Assembly (NCBI GenBank): GCA_011009095.1
Contig: VTPC01091235.1
Location: 1-64,000 of the forward strand
Source of the DNA: Ignelater luminosus
Lineage: Eukaryota; Arthropoda; Insecta; Coleoptera; Elateridae
Reading direction: 5' to 3'
Length of the DNA: 64,000 bases
The position numbers were made by a program, and so were the translations under genes. This document shows positions 1 through 13,200 of this stretch, one piece after another. Every line of letters starts with the position of its first letter. Within the stretch, counting starts at the first letter, position 1. The notes under the pieces were generated by a model that was not told the DNA's origin, ran no database searches, and was given only the letters and a program-made list of their open reading frames with translations.

Positions 1-646
1 ATGCAATGTAGTAGTCGCTGTTGATCGTCTGGCCCTTCGGAAGAAAGTCGATAAGCAAAATTCCGTGCGTGTCCCAAAATACAGAGGCCATGACCTTGCC
101 TGCTTTCGCCCTCTTCTCTTCATTCGGCTGACGCTCTTTGCGACTCCGGCGTATAGTGATGAATCCATGTTTCATCCATTGTTATGTACCGACGCAAAAA
201 ATCCTTTTTATCACGCGTAAACAGCTTCAAACAGCGCTCCGAATCATCAATTCGTTGTTGTTTTTGTTCCACTGTGAGCAAACGCGGCACCCACTTGGAC
301 AAAAGTTTTTCCACACCCAAATTTTCATGCATAATTTTGAACACGGTGCCTTTTGATATCTTTAGAATGTCAGCCATCTCTTGCAACTTCAGTTTACGAT
401 CGGACATAACAATTTTCAGAACTTTTTGGATGTTTTCGGGCGTAGCCACCTCAATTGGACGACCTGGGCGCTCCGCGTCTTCGGTGGTTGTTCGACCGCG
501 TTTAAAATCCGCATACCATCAGCAAATGGTTGTTTTCGATAGGCACCTTTCCCGGTAACACTTTTCAAGCCATTGCTAAGCTTGAACAGTAGTTTTACCC
601 ATCAAAAACAGTGTTTGATTAACACACGAAACTCGTTTTTATCCAT
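1..646 (-). pseudogene. mariner transposase remnant (irritans-like)
   Basis: Tc1/mariner transposases cut and paste the element using a DD34D catalytic triad in the nucleus. Here the start (MDKNEFRVLIKH) is at 646 on the minus strand. The longest clean stretch, 120-449, holds the second helix-turn-helix region, the WVPRLLT linker motif and the first catalytic block (TMDETWIHHYTPES). It continues in another frame after about 120 with a KVMASVFWD-like block down to position 1. Faults seen: a frame change and stop just after the N-terminus (CF then TGA), a TAG about 12 codons later, a TGA replacing a Trp in the ICWWY region, and a frameshift with loss of roughly ten codons after the SAEW position (near 120). 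The second and third catalytic Asp would lie outside the window. The copy is dead, and older than the other mariners here. Confidence 0.85.
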
Positions 647-824
647 TGTTAAACAAAAACAAATGTAACGTCATTTAACGTTCAATATCTTGACAACGAC
701 TGAACCGAATGTTATGAAATTTTTATACGTATCTTCTGAAAGTTGGTACTATCGACAGATAAAAGCGGCATGGCATTGGCGACGCCATCTGTGTTTCAGT
801 CCCGGGACTTAATGACCCATGTGT
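1..824 (-). mobile_element. mariner element, irritans-like, 5' part (window cuts it)
   Basis: The transposase reads leftward and the window starts inside it. The right end (minus-strand 5' end) carries an inverted-repeat end at about 797-824. On the minus strand it begins ACACATGGGTCATTAAGTCC, which resembles the Himar1/irritans mariner end (shared TAAGTCCC core followed by an ACACA-GATGGCGTC-like block). A TA at 825-826 would be the target duplication. The other end lies left of the window, so the length is unknown. The coding part is broken (next entry). Confidence 0.85.
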
Positions 825-826
825 TA

Positions 827-3800
827 TGTTGCTATGTACATTTTTTACTGTTATGTACTTACTTCTTACGCATAGACAAATGAACTCACCCAAAATAATT
901 AATTCTTGACGTATATCAATAATGCGTAAAGGCTACTCTTAGAAGCGGTCGTAGGAAAAATATTTTTTACTTTTTTTGGCTTTGGGCCGTACAGCCAGAA
1001 ATTTCTTGCTTTGATATTATGTTAAAAACATCAAATATATTTTGCAAACGTTTGAATAAAAGCAAGTAGCCGATAATTGAATTACTATTTGATACGAGGA
1101 GTTGGTAGTTGCAGTAACTACTTTTTTTACCCAGCTCTGATATTTGGTTTAGCTCAGGCGAACAATATGAAGGGAAGGGTAAGGAAGACGCTTGGAGCGT
1201 AAGACGCTCCATTAAGAAAAATCTATGTATTAAGTATTTTTGTAGACTTGACGGGAGTATTGGACAATCCATAATGAGGTATACTTGAGAGATTGGAGAA
1301 ATAAAAATTTCCAGTCGGTATTTTCTGAAATTGTATGCCGTACAGTAAATACAAAGTACAGGAAACTTACTTTAAAGTAAGTCCAAAAATTTAATTTCAA
1401 GTCAAACTTGTTAAAGCCACGTTTATAAAAGCTTGTCCTGACAAATAAAAAGCTTTAGATATTTAAAATTGTAGTAAACAATTCGCTACCCATGATAATC
1501 CAAAACCTAAACAAAACAGCAACATTTATTGTAAGTAACACGGGTAAACAAAAAACAACCGTAGATAAATTTTACGAATTAGACTGAAGCAAGTAGTCAC
1601 AATTATAAAATTTTATTTTCCTCTAGTAGAACTCCCAAACAACACCTCTACTACTTTTAAAACAATTCAAGAATAAATCAAATGAATTTCTAATAAACTG
1701 AAACTTCTAAATAAAATTGTCAAAGAGTAAAAATAATCTTTCAACCTATCATGCAAGTTCATGAACTGATAAATAATTTTTTATCATTTCTTGCGATTAA
1801 ATTATCTAAATTCAGTATTAATCTGTAAAACAAAACAAATTACATTTCGTAAAATTAGTAAACTTTTATTTGAATTCTATGCCTTAAATACTAAAAAATA
1901 AAAGAACTAAATTAACAGTTTTAGAATCCTCACTTAAAATTAAATTGACGTTGGCATTTTCTACAACGCTAAATTATATTATTACTTCTTGAATAATTTC
2001 TTCAAAGTTAATTTAACGCAAAGGCAAGTTAATTTACTCAACAGATGAGATTCTGAAGAAAAATAACAAAAAAAATGTAAAAAACAAAGATTTTGAGTTC
2101 ATTATTAAAACACGTTTTCTCCTAAAATTTAAATTTTCATGTCCCAATTACTTCCACGTCAATAATTTTTTACGCCACATTTGATATAAGCGCATAAAGG
2201 AATCCAGGAAATACCAAACCTTTGTTGTATGGGGAAAGCGGGAAATTATTTGGGGCTCTTAATTTTGCGCGTAAGTGCTATGTGTTCGGTTTTCATCGCC
2301 TTATCAGGATATTTCGGACTTTAAAAGAGTTCACCTTGCGATAATCTTCCGTAATCTTTCTACGAATTTATACCCGCATTTAATTAAAATGTTATGATGG
2401 GATAAGTAATTCATCTGTACAAACATATCCCTAGACATTTTTAGTGAATGATTAATCCTAAAACATAATTGTTTCTTGTTTGAAGGAGAATCTTTAGAGA
2501 TGATTTGTTATTGGAAGTTCTATATCCTATTAGTTTGTTACAGCTAAGGGTAGATCTTGGGATATGAAATTAGGGGATTTAGTGTTTTACGTAATGCTAT
2601 TTGTGGAAATAGTTGCCTAATAATTTAAAATAGATATCAACCACAATTCTGGTTAGCAGTAAGACAATAATTGCAGGTAATTACAGAGTTTATTACTACT
2701 CCTACTTTTTAATTACAATAATTCATGAAAATACCTTTGACATTTATGTAAACAATCCAAGCTGTTCATGGCACACTGACAGCCAACTATATAGTTAACT
2801 AAAAGTGGCTGCTCAAAGGTATGTTCACATTCCTTCACGATAGTCCTTTACGTGGGAGATTAGTGATAGCACTAACTGTACTCAATGCTTTCACGATAAC
2901 TTCTACTATTCCGAGAATTTTGAAAGTAAAATGGGAGGATAACAAAAGAACGCCGAAACGGGCAGGGAAAATAGAAAAGAAGATCATTTAGTAAAATAAC
3001 GTAAATTCAGAATTAAACTTTGAATTCCAAAAGTCATCAGAACTGAACACTTGAAGCTTAAATTGAATTCACAGCTTTTCCTTTGTAAACGCCTCTTGAA
3101 ACAGTTGCGTCACCGTTTTTTCCGTGTTTACACTTAAATAAAGAATTTCAAAACCGACAGTTAAAATATACTGCTATCTTATTTGATAAACTCTTTTCTT
3201 ATATAAAATGTAAGACATAAACTCAAACATAAATTAAATAAATGGAGTGCTGTAGTAGATTACAGTAAATTAAATGATTCCATCTAGGGCAACTATTGCC
3301 CACACAAACAAAAATTTTCTAGCGCTTAGAATATTCCGCAAAAGTTTAATGACACATTCATGTATGCCCATGTAGTTATGCTACTAACGCTTTAACTTTT
3401 AATTCAGTTCTGCAAACCTCATTTACTCAGCGTAACTAGATAAAAAACAAAACAAAACAACAGCTGAATGGTAAATGCAAAATGTAATTAACATCAAAAT
3501 TAATTGAATAGGTTTTGTAATTACATTTAAACTTTAGATTTAGACACAAAAACAGACTCTCGAGAGCAAATAAAATCTAACACGGATTTAACAAAATAAA
3601 AGTGCCACAAACAATTTTAATTACCTTCATTTGCCAATACTGTTAAATGAGTGGCAAAACAGCCAATAAAATTCTGTTTGAAATAAATATCAGTAACGAG
3701 AAGACGATAATTCAACACGACAGTAGTATAAAATCTAATAAATCCCTCTTTGTTACCCACACCATTACGTAAGTGACGACAGGCTGCTTTGTTCTTATTC

Positions 3801-4823
3801 GCCTGGAAACTTTTGCCACAAATTACCATACATGTATTATACCGTCTTGTGTTTGTTTAAAATGAAATTATAAACAGGGAATGTGAGAATTTGATTATTT
3901 AGATTATTAAAACTATCAACTGGTTTATTTATTGTTGAAACAGTAATTTACATCGTTCTCTTGTTTATTTTGTTACATAGTAATTAAAGGCGAACGTGAG
4001 TCTAAAATCAAGACAGGAAAATTGAGTATCAAATGTCTTATATTATTACCCTACAGGATTGAAGTTCAAGCTTAATTCTAAATTGTAAAATAGTAGTTTA
4101 TACATATAATGTTAGATCACACATTCTATATTTTTGCATTTTGCATAAAGCTCTCAAAATTTAAAACTAAATGAGTTTTATTATCTCCAGATAATTTGAT
4201 GATGATGATATCTAGTTAGCACATAAATCAAACCGGTTAGCCAAGATCGTAGAAAGTTTGTTTGGTAAGGTGCACTATAATAAAGCGCGTTTTAACCTAT
4301 CACAAGACTAAGTTGTCGGTGACCAGGTCAGATTTATCTAATAATAATCTGAAGAAAATCACGTCATGGAAGCCGGCTTGGCATCCGCAAGTATGGCAAC
4401 CTTTTTATTTTGACAGTTTGTGTTAATTGGCATTGTATATTCATCGACTTCATAACCCTTTAAGTTCAATTCGTCACTATATCAAAAGTTGCTTTTGGGG
4501 AAATGTAAAGTAAAAAATTTTCTGGAGTCAATCAGATATGTTTTTCACATCATCAACTTTGAAGCTATCTAGTAATTAATTCCAAGGCTTGTTCTTTCTT
4601 GTCGAAACCAGTTTGGTCTGCCATGAGAATGGTGGTTGCGTCTACATGTAGCGGTTTTGAATCTGTTTTGAATATCTGTTTTGACACTTTTGGGCTAAAT
4701 GGTTATCTGGGCTTACCGCACTTCTATCTCCAGCCATAGTAGACTTGTGATTATAATTGACTTATTTCTTTACACAACGTAAGCTCGAAAGATCAAATTA
4801 AAAGTATCAATGGGTTTAGTAGT
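827..4823. other. AT-rich DNA, no gene recognised
   Basis: About 4 kb of AT-rich sequence with only short, low-complexity open frames (for example 967-1272 minus and 3617-3829 minus). None shows a motif, signal peptide or plausible splice context. I see no repeat family member or tRNA. Confidence 0.6.
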
Positions 4824-5300
4824 GGGCAAGAAGATCAACAGTTGACCATCTATTCTGCATTAAACAGATTATTTAAAAAAAAGTGGCCGTCAACCAAGAA
4901 ATACATCTATTGTATGTAGATTTAAGAAAGACATATGACAGTATCTCACAAAATAAACTAAGAAAACCAACATAAGCATGAGTTTAATAAAAGCGACCAA
5001 GCAAATGTATGCTAAAGCCAAAGCAAGAGTAAAGATTGAAAACAGTCTATCAAAAGGATTTCAAACACGACACTATTTAAGATTTACCTCGAGCAAACTC
5101 TAAAACTTTGGAAACGCAAATGCAAAAACTTGGGATTGCCGATCAACAACAGTACTATATACGCATTGTCATTTGCAGATGACCAACTCATAAGCGTAGG
5201 AATACGAAGATATCGAATATAAGACAAGAAAATTAATCGAGTAATATAAAAAATGAGGGCTGAAAATAAACATAAACGGTATTTCTTGGTTTATCCAAAC
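4824..5300 (+). mobile_element. LINE fragment: reverse-transcriptase domain
   Basis: Broken plus-strand translation shows non-LTR reverse transcriptase motifs in order: an RSTVDHLFCIKQII segment (about 4831), VNQEIHLLYVDLRKTYDSI (about 4890-4950, the conserved aspartate block), KATKQMYAKAKARVKIE (about 5000), KIYLEQTLKLWKRKCKNLGL (about 5080-5140) and the catalytic box SFADDQL (about 5168-5190), followed by a degraded KLI-EYKKWGLKIN-like segment. Several frames are used and stops are frequent, so it is inactive. FADDQ and the surrounding words are typical of insect LINEs, but I cannot fix the clade. Both ends are approximate. Confidence 0.75.
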
Positions 5301-8300
5301 GAAATGAAAACTTCTCTATTTTCCTTTTGCTCGAAGAGCATTATTCTGCTGCAAAAAGATTGAAGTCATCAAGTTGGTACGCGAAAATGTAAAAGGTTTT
5401 TGCTTGCCACTACATTGTACCCACAAATTCTAATTTCTTGATAAAACTTATATCGTTTTTGATAGCGTACTACAGGCTAGAGGTTTGAATGTTTTTGTTG
5501 CTTAGCCGCATCGCAGAATTTTTGGAGATTTCTGTTAATATTCTTTAGACCTCTAAAAAGTCATTGATTATAGTCTAAAAGTCTATAGATGCCAAAATGC
5601 CAAAACAAACAAAATAAAACGAGACAATCAAAACACCGAAGAAACAATTGTTCTTGGGAATACAAGACTTTCAACAAGCTACTTATCAGGTCGTTTGGTT
5701 AACGAGACCTTTTTTGGGAGACATGAAAATGCTAAAAGTCTGCCGGATTTTAGAGTTTACCAAGGACGTAGATGACAGGGTTGCTACTTTTCCTTGCTTT
5801 CCTGAGTGTCTGCTTTAGAAAACTTCCCGGGACACGGAATTAGGATTGCGGCCCTAAAGTCTCTTCCTAGCCTCTGTCACCGTCCGTATGGAGGTGTGTC
5901 CCTAAAAGCCGCTTGTATGTCCCAAGACAAAAGCGAGATTTTTTTTGTAATCAACTCAACAAATAGCAGCTTAGTTGGCATACCACTAGACACTAGACAC
6001 TTTATGCTGCAGAAGACCATGTCTGACAACACAATTGTCTCGACTCGGGTGGCTTACAAATCTAGCTATCATCATTTCAAATCCCAATTCCATTATTTCG
6101 GCCAAAAAAACTCAAAGAGAGAGTTTCTGTCCGCAGCAGGATATAGAACACATCTTCTGTTTAAAGTGCTTTTGTGATGATCTAGCAGACACTGAAAGTA
6201 ACTAGAAAAAGAATAAATAAAAAGAGAATAAAACCTTTTTTAAGCACGAGCAAAGTGTTCCATATTACTCGCCATATTCCATATGACCCGCCATATTCCA
6301 TATTACCAATCCAAAGTATAGCTTTAGTTTTTCGATAAGGAAGAGTAAGTTGGAAATTTATTTATCCAAGTTAGGGAAGCTTTCTTCGACGGTCCAGCAA
6401 AATAATATACTTTAGTTAGACTGTAGATTCAGATCTTTGTAGGCTTTAAAGTTTGAGTCTGAGTTTTGCTGTTTTGCAGTTGCTCTGGTCTTTTTGGAAT
6501 CCTAAACTAAACTAAATACTAAATACTTGCGTGTTTCCAGGTTTTCTTGTGCCTTCTTTGGATAATGAAAAGACTCTAGAATTTTGCAGGTTTTTGAGTT
6601 TCCATGGATCTTTGAGTTTTTGTGGATTTGCTAAAACAATTGATGAAATTGTAAAAATTAGATCAGACAAAATCTGATTGCTATCCGTCTTATAGTATCA
6701 ATTTTAAAAATTGTAAACGACAGGGACAACTTGTTAATGACAGAGTTTAACTTGATTAAAGAAAATAAAAAAATTGTGAACTGTCCTCGTATTTAACCTT
6801 TTGCTACAGTCATATTACTCTTGACATCCCTTACTATTACGAAATTCTTAATATTATGTAATACAGCTGTCATTTTCTCTTTCCGTGCTAAAAATTAATA
6901 ACAGGAAAAGTGAAGATGGAACTGATTAGTTAAATCTGTTACTCACTCAATTACCAGTGAGGAAGGGAAAGGAAAGAAAGCGGGATATGCCGATATAAAT
7001 CTTGGCGACTTAATTAAAACGACAAAGAGGACAAGAATTTCCTCAGTTATTTCAAATTGTTTTTCATTTTTGTCTAATGGATATGGATATTTCTATAAAA
7101 CGAATATTAATACCATCTACACATCGATGATTGTCGTTATTATTCCATTATTACAGAAGGAAATTATTTCTACTTCTTGTTTTAAACTGATCGTATCAGA
7201 AATTATCCGAAGGGTCATACAATACAATGATAATGGATTGAAAATGAAGATTAAATTAATTAATCCTTTAAATTTGGAAAGTTCAAATCTCAACGGGAAG
7301 TTCAAAACATTTCTGCAGAATCCCTTTAAATTCTGGATATTTCAATATAATAATAATTTTGCAAACTAAAACAAAGTGAAAGTGAAAGGTGAAAAATTGG
7401 AATTTAAAAATCTTCTTACTTATTAGATTCATTTTCAATTTAACGTCAACTCCAGCAGGTTTAATAAAAATATCATTCATCATTTTTGTTTGCAAACTTT
7501 AAGGCTTTTGTTTCTTATTTTTCATCAGAAAAGAATATCCTTTTAGAACACAAAAAATATTATGGTAGAATACACATTTAGATGTAATGATAGGGAAGTA
7601 AAGCGTTGCAGTATTTTCCTATCAGGAAAATGATATTTTTATTGAACAATTAAGTTGAACTCAACTCGGTTACTTAATCGATATTCACTGTAAGCTATTT
7701 TAAACTACCTTTTCCCTGGTTATTTAAATTTTATAAGTGAGTAAAGTGTGTCTGTGGCTATTTTTAAGGTTGTAAAACAGAAATTGACCTTTTGGGAATT
7801 GAATTTACAGAATTTCACAAAGTAATGGCTTTCTACGTTCTATAATTCGTCTGAAAATGTGAAACCTACGATTGAGGTTTTAGAAATGGCAAAAACGTAT
7901 AATTTGTAATGTGAAACAAAAGAAGTACTCACGTGAAAGTAATTGAACATCTACATCCTACAGCTCATTAGCCATTTTATATCGTCAGTCAGAAAGAAAA
8001 ACTCCGTAATTTGTTTGAAATACGAAAATAAGGTAATTGAAACGTAAAAATATTATTTGTAAATATCTATGGTAAAATTCAGAAAACAGACTGTCAATTA
8101 TTTCTTTTCCAAAGCGGATATTTCTGTTTTTTGCTTTAAAGTGCTTTTTAGTTATGAAAAAGTTGAAACATTTCAATCTATTAAGCTATTGTGTCATTTA
8201 GAAATACACGCATAGCATATAAAACATTAACGTATAAAAGAAACAGTTGCGAAACGAATATTTCTTTTTTAAAATGAAACAAATTCAAACTATCAAAAAG

Positions 8301-8989
8301 TTATTTTCTAGCCTCTAACTATAAATTATAAATAAAACAATTTTCCACATAACATTGAATGTAAAGTCAAAATAAACATTGTTTTGGAAATCTCAAGAAA
8401 CCATGTTAACTCACAAGGCTTATCCTTCCTTACATATACCGCACAATTACGATTCTTTCATTTATAAATCTACACTTAAGATCATAGCAGCGCATCTCTG
8501 CAGCAAAACAGAAGATGAAATAAACCGTTATAAATAAAAGAAACCAAAAAACGTTCACGCGGAATTCCAAAGGCGTCAAATTGAGCAGACCTGATTGCGC
8601 TGCTTCATTTCTGCTTGTCCAGTTTTTGGTCAGTTTCTCTTTTAACCAAAAAATTGTACTCAATAAAACTAACTGCTTCATCGTCCACCACCTGGTCAGC
8701 CTTCTCGTGCAGCACTTCCCGGTTATCTTAAGGTAATACTTGTCGTCAGTCCAAGCTCGATGTGCCACTTGTTGCTAATTGAACTTTGCCTAACACGTTC
8801 GTATTCGCCCTATATTTTAACATCCTTAAACGGTATCGTTCCTCTTCAGCAGTTGCGCCTCGTGAGAATATACTGCGTCTGTTACAAATACCTTAATCGC
8901 CAAAATTGCTTTGATGTTTGGAATAAATCCAGCAGTCAATCTTCCTATGTTCATTCCTTTAGCGATTGCTTCAGTAGCGCTTAACCTCT
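5301..8989. other. unrecognised DNA
   Basis: 5,640-6,180 is less AT-rich and has a 123-codon open frame at 5806-6177 (plus) without a recognisable domain. At 6259-6305 the words ccatattac/gccatattccatat recur with a period of 19 bp (6271-6284 and 6290-6303). The minus-strand frame 8430-8768 may be a degraded tail of the LINE to its right but has no motif I trust. Nothing else is seen. Confidence 0.5.
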
Positions 8990-10290
8990 GTTGTACTAGT
9001 GACCTAGATGCAATGGTGAATGATTTCTTTCTTTTTGGCAGCTCTTTGGTTCCCAGTGTACTCAGCCTATTGGCTCATTAAATCTACGCAACCATTTCAG
9101 TACTCGAGTTTCCCGTAGTAATTTCCTGCCTAAATGTCCCATTAGCACTGTTTTTGGTTCCCTATTTTACATTCTGCACTGATACAACTCCATTCTATTC
9201 AGGTGCTTTTTTACTAGCTAGCGCAGTAACTATTTGTAGACGATACTTGCTTAATGTCAGCAGGCCTTTTTTTCGTTTTAGTACTCCCAGAGAAGGTTCT
9301 GGGCAAAATCACAAGATTTCTGATTTTTTCTTAGACATTTCTTTTTATTGTTTTCGATTCTCTCATGTCTTGGCATTCAGATGAGTTTTATTATATTCTG
9401 ATCTGACCATATTAGTTCAGATGTTACCCTCGTGTTTGTTAGCGCTTTTAGGGCAGTCCTATTATTTGTGAGTATTTGAATCCGTTTGTTATTACCGAGA
9501 CCTCTGTCTTTTCCTGCACGCATTGTCCTAGCTGGAAGCTGTATTAAACTTGCCCGTCCCTCGTTGACCAGGAGCTTCTTTGTTCCTATTCTCTCCGATC
9601 TGGTAAAATAGTCTCAAAAGGAATATTAAAATTGTATTTGGCTCTCATATACTTCATTTTCGCGCTTTGTTCGATTTTCCCATGCGATTTTTTATCGTTG
9701 TATGTCGTGCTCAGTTGATTTCTCAATCGCTGGATGCTCATTTTGGCTTATCGTCCGTAGCGTTTTGTCCACCATAAATCGTAGACTATTGTTTCCACCA
9801 CCATTCCATACAACCAGTACATCATGATTGTCTTTAGTTTCCATGTTTTACCATGTGTGCGTTTGGCTATCACAGTGATGACTTCTGCCTTTTTGTTTGT
9901 TTTCTCTATGTGCTGGTTTTAGGTGGTTGAGAATTCAGTATCACTATATTAGTAGTTTCATTCACTGCAGTTTTGATGGTGTGAATGTTATAACGGTCGG
10001 TCTAGAAGGGTTTAGCTTTAGACCGTTTTTGTACAAGGTTTAGGATCTTTTATATGCATTCCCAAACTGTACCGTTAAACTAGTCTTGAGCCAAGGTAAT
10101 GATATTGACTGTTTAGCCCAGGGCCTGCTGAATGATTGTCAGTGGATGCTTCCTTTCACGTCTTGTTTGTTGCGCCCTTTTTTGCCAAAATATCTGCACG
10201 ATTGTGCGCTTTTACCCTTCGGGACTTCTGTCATATTCTTGTTGATAAGTTTACGTCAACTTGCAAATTTTGTATTGCGGAATTAAAACT
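8990..10290 (-). mobile_element. LINE fragment: RT thumb and RNase H region (R1/Loa-like)
   Basis: Reading the minus strand from 10290 downward, pieces in several frames match the C-terminal half of RNase H-bearing non-LTR retrotransposons. A TIIQQALG segment (about 10,140-10,110) is followed by KTVxSKLNPSRT-VITFT-like sequence (about 10,020-9,960; family form GLKLNPSKT). Next come a GKTWKLKTIMMYWLYGMVVETIVYDLWWTK-like block (about 9,850-9,750; family form GKTWGLKP..VV.PI..Y..LVWW) and an RNase H-like segment, ILTNNRTALKALTNTRVTSELIW (about 9,500-9,420). A possible KTVLMGHLGRKLLR tail lies near 9,140. Frames are interrupted many times. The clade is inferred from the RNase H and LWW motif; both ends are approximate, and 8,430-8,990 may also belong to it. 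Confidence 0.6.
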
Positions 10291-13200
10291 ATGTGTTCTA
10301 AGAGCTTGCACTGGAATATTGAGCTGTACGCTCTCAATTTGCATTTGTTACCACTGATGTTTTTCTTGCCGTTGCCAGAATCGAACTCGCCTCTAATTGT
10401 CACTATACATTTGGTCATCTCAATTCAAAGAATAACAGCCAGAGTCAAGGTTGATGAGATGATTTCATTGTTTGTTAGCAGAATTGCAATCAAATGTCGG
10501 AATTTCCAAATCAGTAAACTTCTCGCAAAATAACTTCACAAATTCAATCGGATCAAAACAGATACGATATAATTTATGCTAGAACACCCTATATATGAAA
10601 GTTAGCAACTTCGATATCTATCAAGATTAGAACTACATGCATATGTGTTTATCAATCTGATTGTAACAACTAATACGGCTCTATTCAGTAAGTAAGAATA
10701 CAATTAAATAATTCGAATACATTGTTAGACAACAATTGAATTGGAATATAATCAACAAATAGGTAGACGCAGAAATTCTGTTTCTAAAGTTCTTAAAAAG
10801 CACAAATGGATTTATGTCGTGTCAACAGAACAAAAACTATTATTAAAACACTTGATTGATATCTTTTTCAATTTCACGGATTTAAAAAAGCTTGAAACAA
10901 TAACAGAAATTATTTCACCGTTCTTAATTATTACTGTTGAATACTTGATAAAATTTTAGCTTAGTGACGTTAAAAGTGGCAACTCTTGTTTTCTAGAAAT
11001 CAGATCAAACGTAATTAATTCAATTGACCTTGAATTACCTACTTTAGAATGGAAAAATAAAATTATACTTCTAAAAGGTTATTTAATATGTAATAACACA
11101 GTTACGATAATTAGTCTTTATAAATGCAATTCTATAGAATTGAGTCCAATCATAAATAGTGAGAAATCTAAGGAATAAAAATCTTCAAATAATCTCTTAC
11201 GCAGATGATGATATATTACGTTTCAATAATGTTCAGATTGAGGAAAAGAAAGAAATGAGCACGTAAAATATAAGAAGATAGAAAACTTGGTATTTCCACT
11301 CTATATCCTCATATTTTATACTTTATTTCATCCAAAAGTTACTTCATCGATTCCCAACATATTGTTTAAAACTAGACAGCATTCATTATAAATCTCTTTC
11401 GAGTAGTACGTGGAAGGTTTCCAAGTTGCAAATCTGGTTCATGCTAGTACTTTTCATTGTGATAAAACTGATATATTCTAATGCTTATTTAATTAATATT
11501 TTTATCAGGCATACTGTAAGAATTGCAAAGGTAGAATAAAGTCTTCGAGTTGAGGATTGCCAAGTCTTCAACTAGTGTTTCTACGTATTTTATTTATTAT
11601 GCTATTCACATCGCTATGAGATCACGTGCAAACAGCAGCAACTTCATCGTCAATCTTTTTTAAACAGGACGGCTTGTTGAGTGATACTTTACTTCAAAAG
11701 AATTTTCAAGATAAATTCAGAACGCATCCTATACTGTTAGCTATGTGGAATGGTAACGACAAAATATTGGATCATAATTCATATGGCTCAAAGTAAATAA
11801 TAATTTTTTCCTCACCACTAGTACTGCCCAACATTGTCAAGTTTATACCAGATTTAATACAATTTACTTATTTAAAATGCTATTTACAATACTAATCTTA
11901 AAGGATAATAAAAAAAAAACTTGTAACTTACAGTCTTGGTAATCCCATTTAAGTATTAAAAAATGCCATGACAATACGACTTTCCAATTCGGAGATATAG
12001 GATCAAATAATTCTAGTTTTGAAGGAGTGAAGGAAAAAAATAACGACAAATCGGATAAAACTTGCACTGAACTAATAAAAAAAGGCCCATTCCATAAATA
12101 TTTCAAATATCTAGTGACTCAAACAATTTTCAAAATTTTGGTGCATTTTCTAATTTAAACCGGACCTGCTTTTTACTTTAGGTAGACTCCAAAATGCTTT
12201 TTCCTTGTTCTGAAGGTTTGGATTTTGGGTTGGTCCGTCTGTAGGCCTTGTTTTTCCAGTTGTAGCCCGTATTTATATTTTTGCTGGGCTCGGCTCGGCT
12301 CAGCATCCTTCTCTCCTCACGATCTAAATGATGTTCACAATTCGGGGCAGAATTGTTTTAGAGTTTTACGCTCCCAGTGCTCCTTTTGGAGTTTTGATGA
12401 TCAAATCTTCTAGGGATGCAAGGTTAGTAGGTTTGTGGTCTGTATAGGGTTACCATCTAATCGGTATGCTCAATAAAAAATTTATACAAATCTATGAAAC
12501 AAATTAGTAGATAGCTGGATATTAAAATCTTTAGTATCGAGTTTCAATTTGAAAGAATTTAGTGCCTGTTTTAGTCAAAAATGTTTTTTCCCATTTTTTT
12601 TGCATATTTACGTTTTTGCTTTTTCTGCGTTCTTCATTTTCATTATCTTAAGAACGTTTAGATTTTAAGTTTCAATGCTAATAGTAGCAAAACCCTAAAA
12701 CTATGTCAACTTCTCAATCTATTTACATTGTTGCTAAACTGTCAATTATAATCTGAAATATAAATCAAAATCAAAAGCATAGAAGATTGGAAAAACAAGT
12801 TTTTAAAGATTGAAAAAGACAAAAGGAAGACAAATTGAGTTCTGTTTAAGGAATGAGGAAACAGGAGGTCAGATTGAAAAAAAGGAAGACCGTTTTCTTA
12901 AACTCATCACGTATGGTGGTGAAGCCCAACTTCCAACTTCTCAGTCGTTACGTCTAGACTGTCACATCAACTGGAAGAGCTGCACTCTACCAATGTAGGC
13001 TAGTTGATGCCTTGCCGTCTCGTACATTAAAAATTACAGGATTTAGATTTCTGCAAGGTTCGTTTCTATCCTAAGATGCTCAGGCGTCCAAAACGATTTT
13101 GGTGTTGGTGTACTCAAGGGTGCGCTTTGTACTAAAAGGTGATTTCAATAGAGATTTAGACTTGCTGCTGACTCTGCACTCTGCGTTTTCTTAGAAGCGT

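Noticed and set aside
5806-6177. 123-codon open frame on the plus strand
   Set aside because: No motif, no ATG-led conserved start, and in a region without other gene signs.
7070-7369. 99-codon plus and overlapping minus frames
   Set aside because: Composition is plain AT-rich (I, N, K, F); frames are open on both strands by base composition.
11195-11224. SYADDDILRF, resembling a reverse-transcriptase catalytic box
   Set aside because: No other RT motif before or after it in any frame; one short match is expected by chance.
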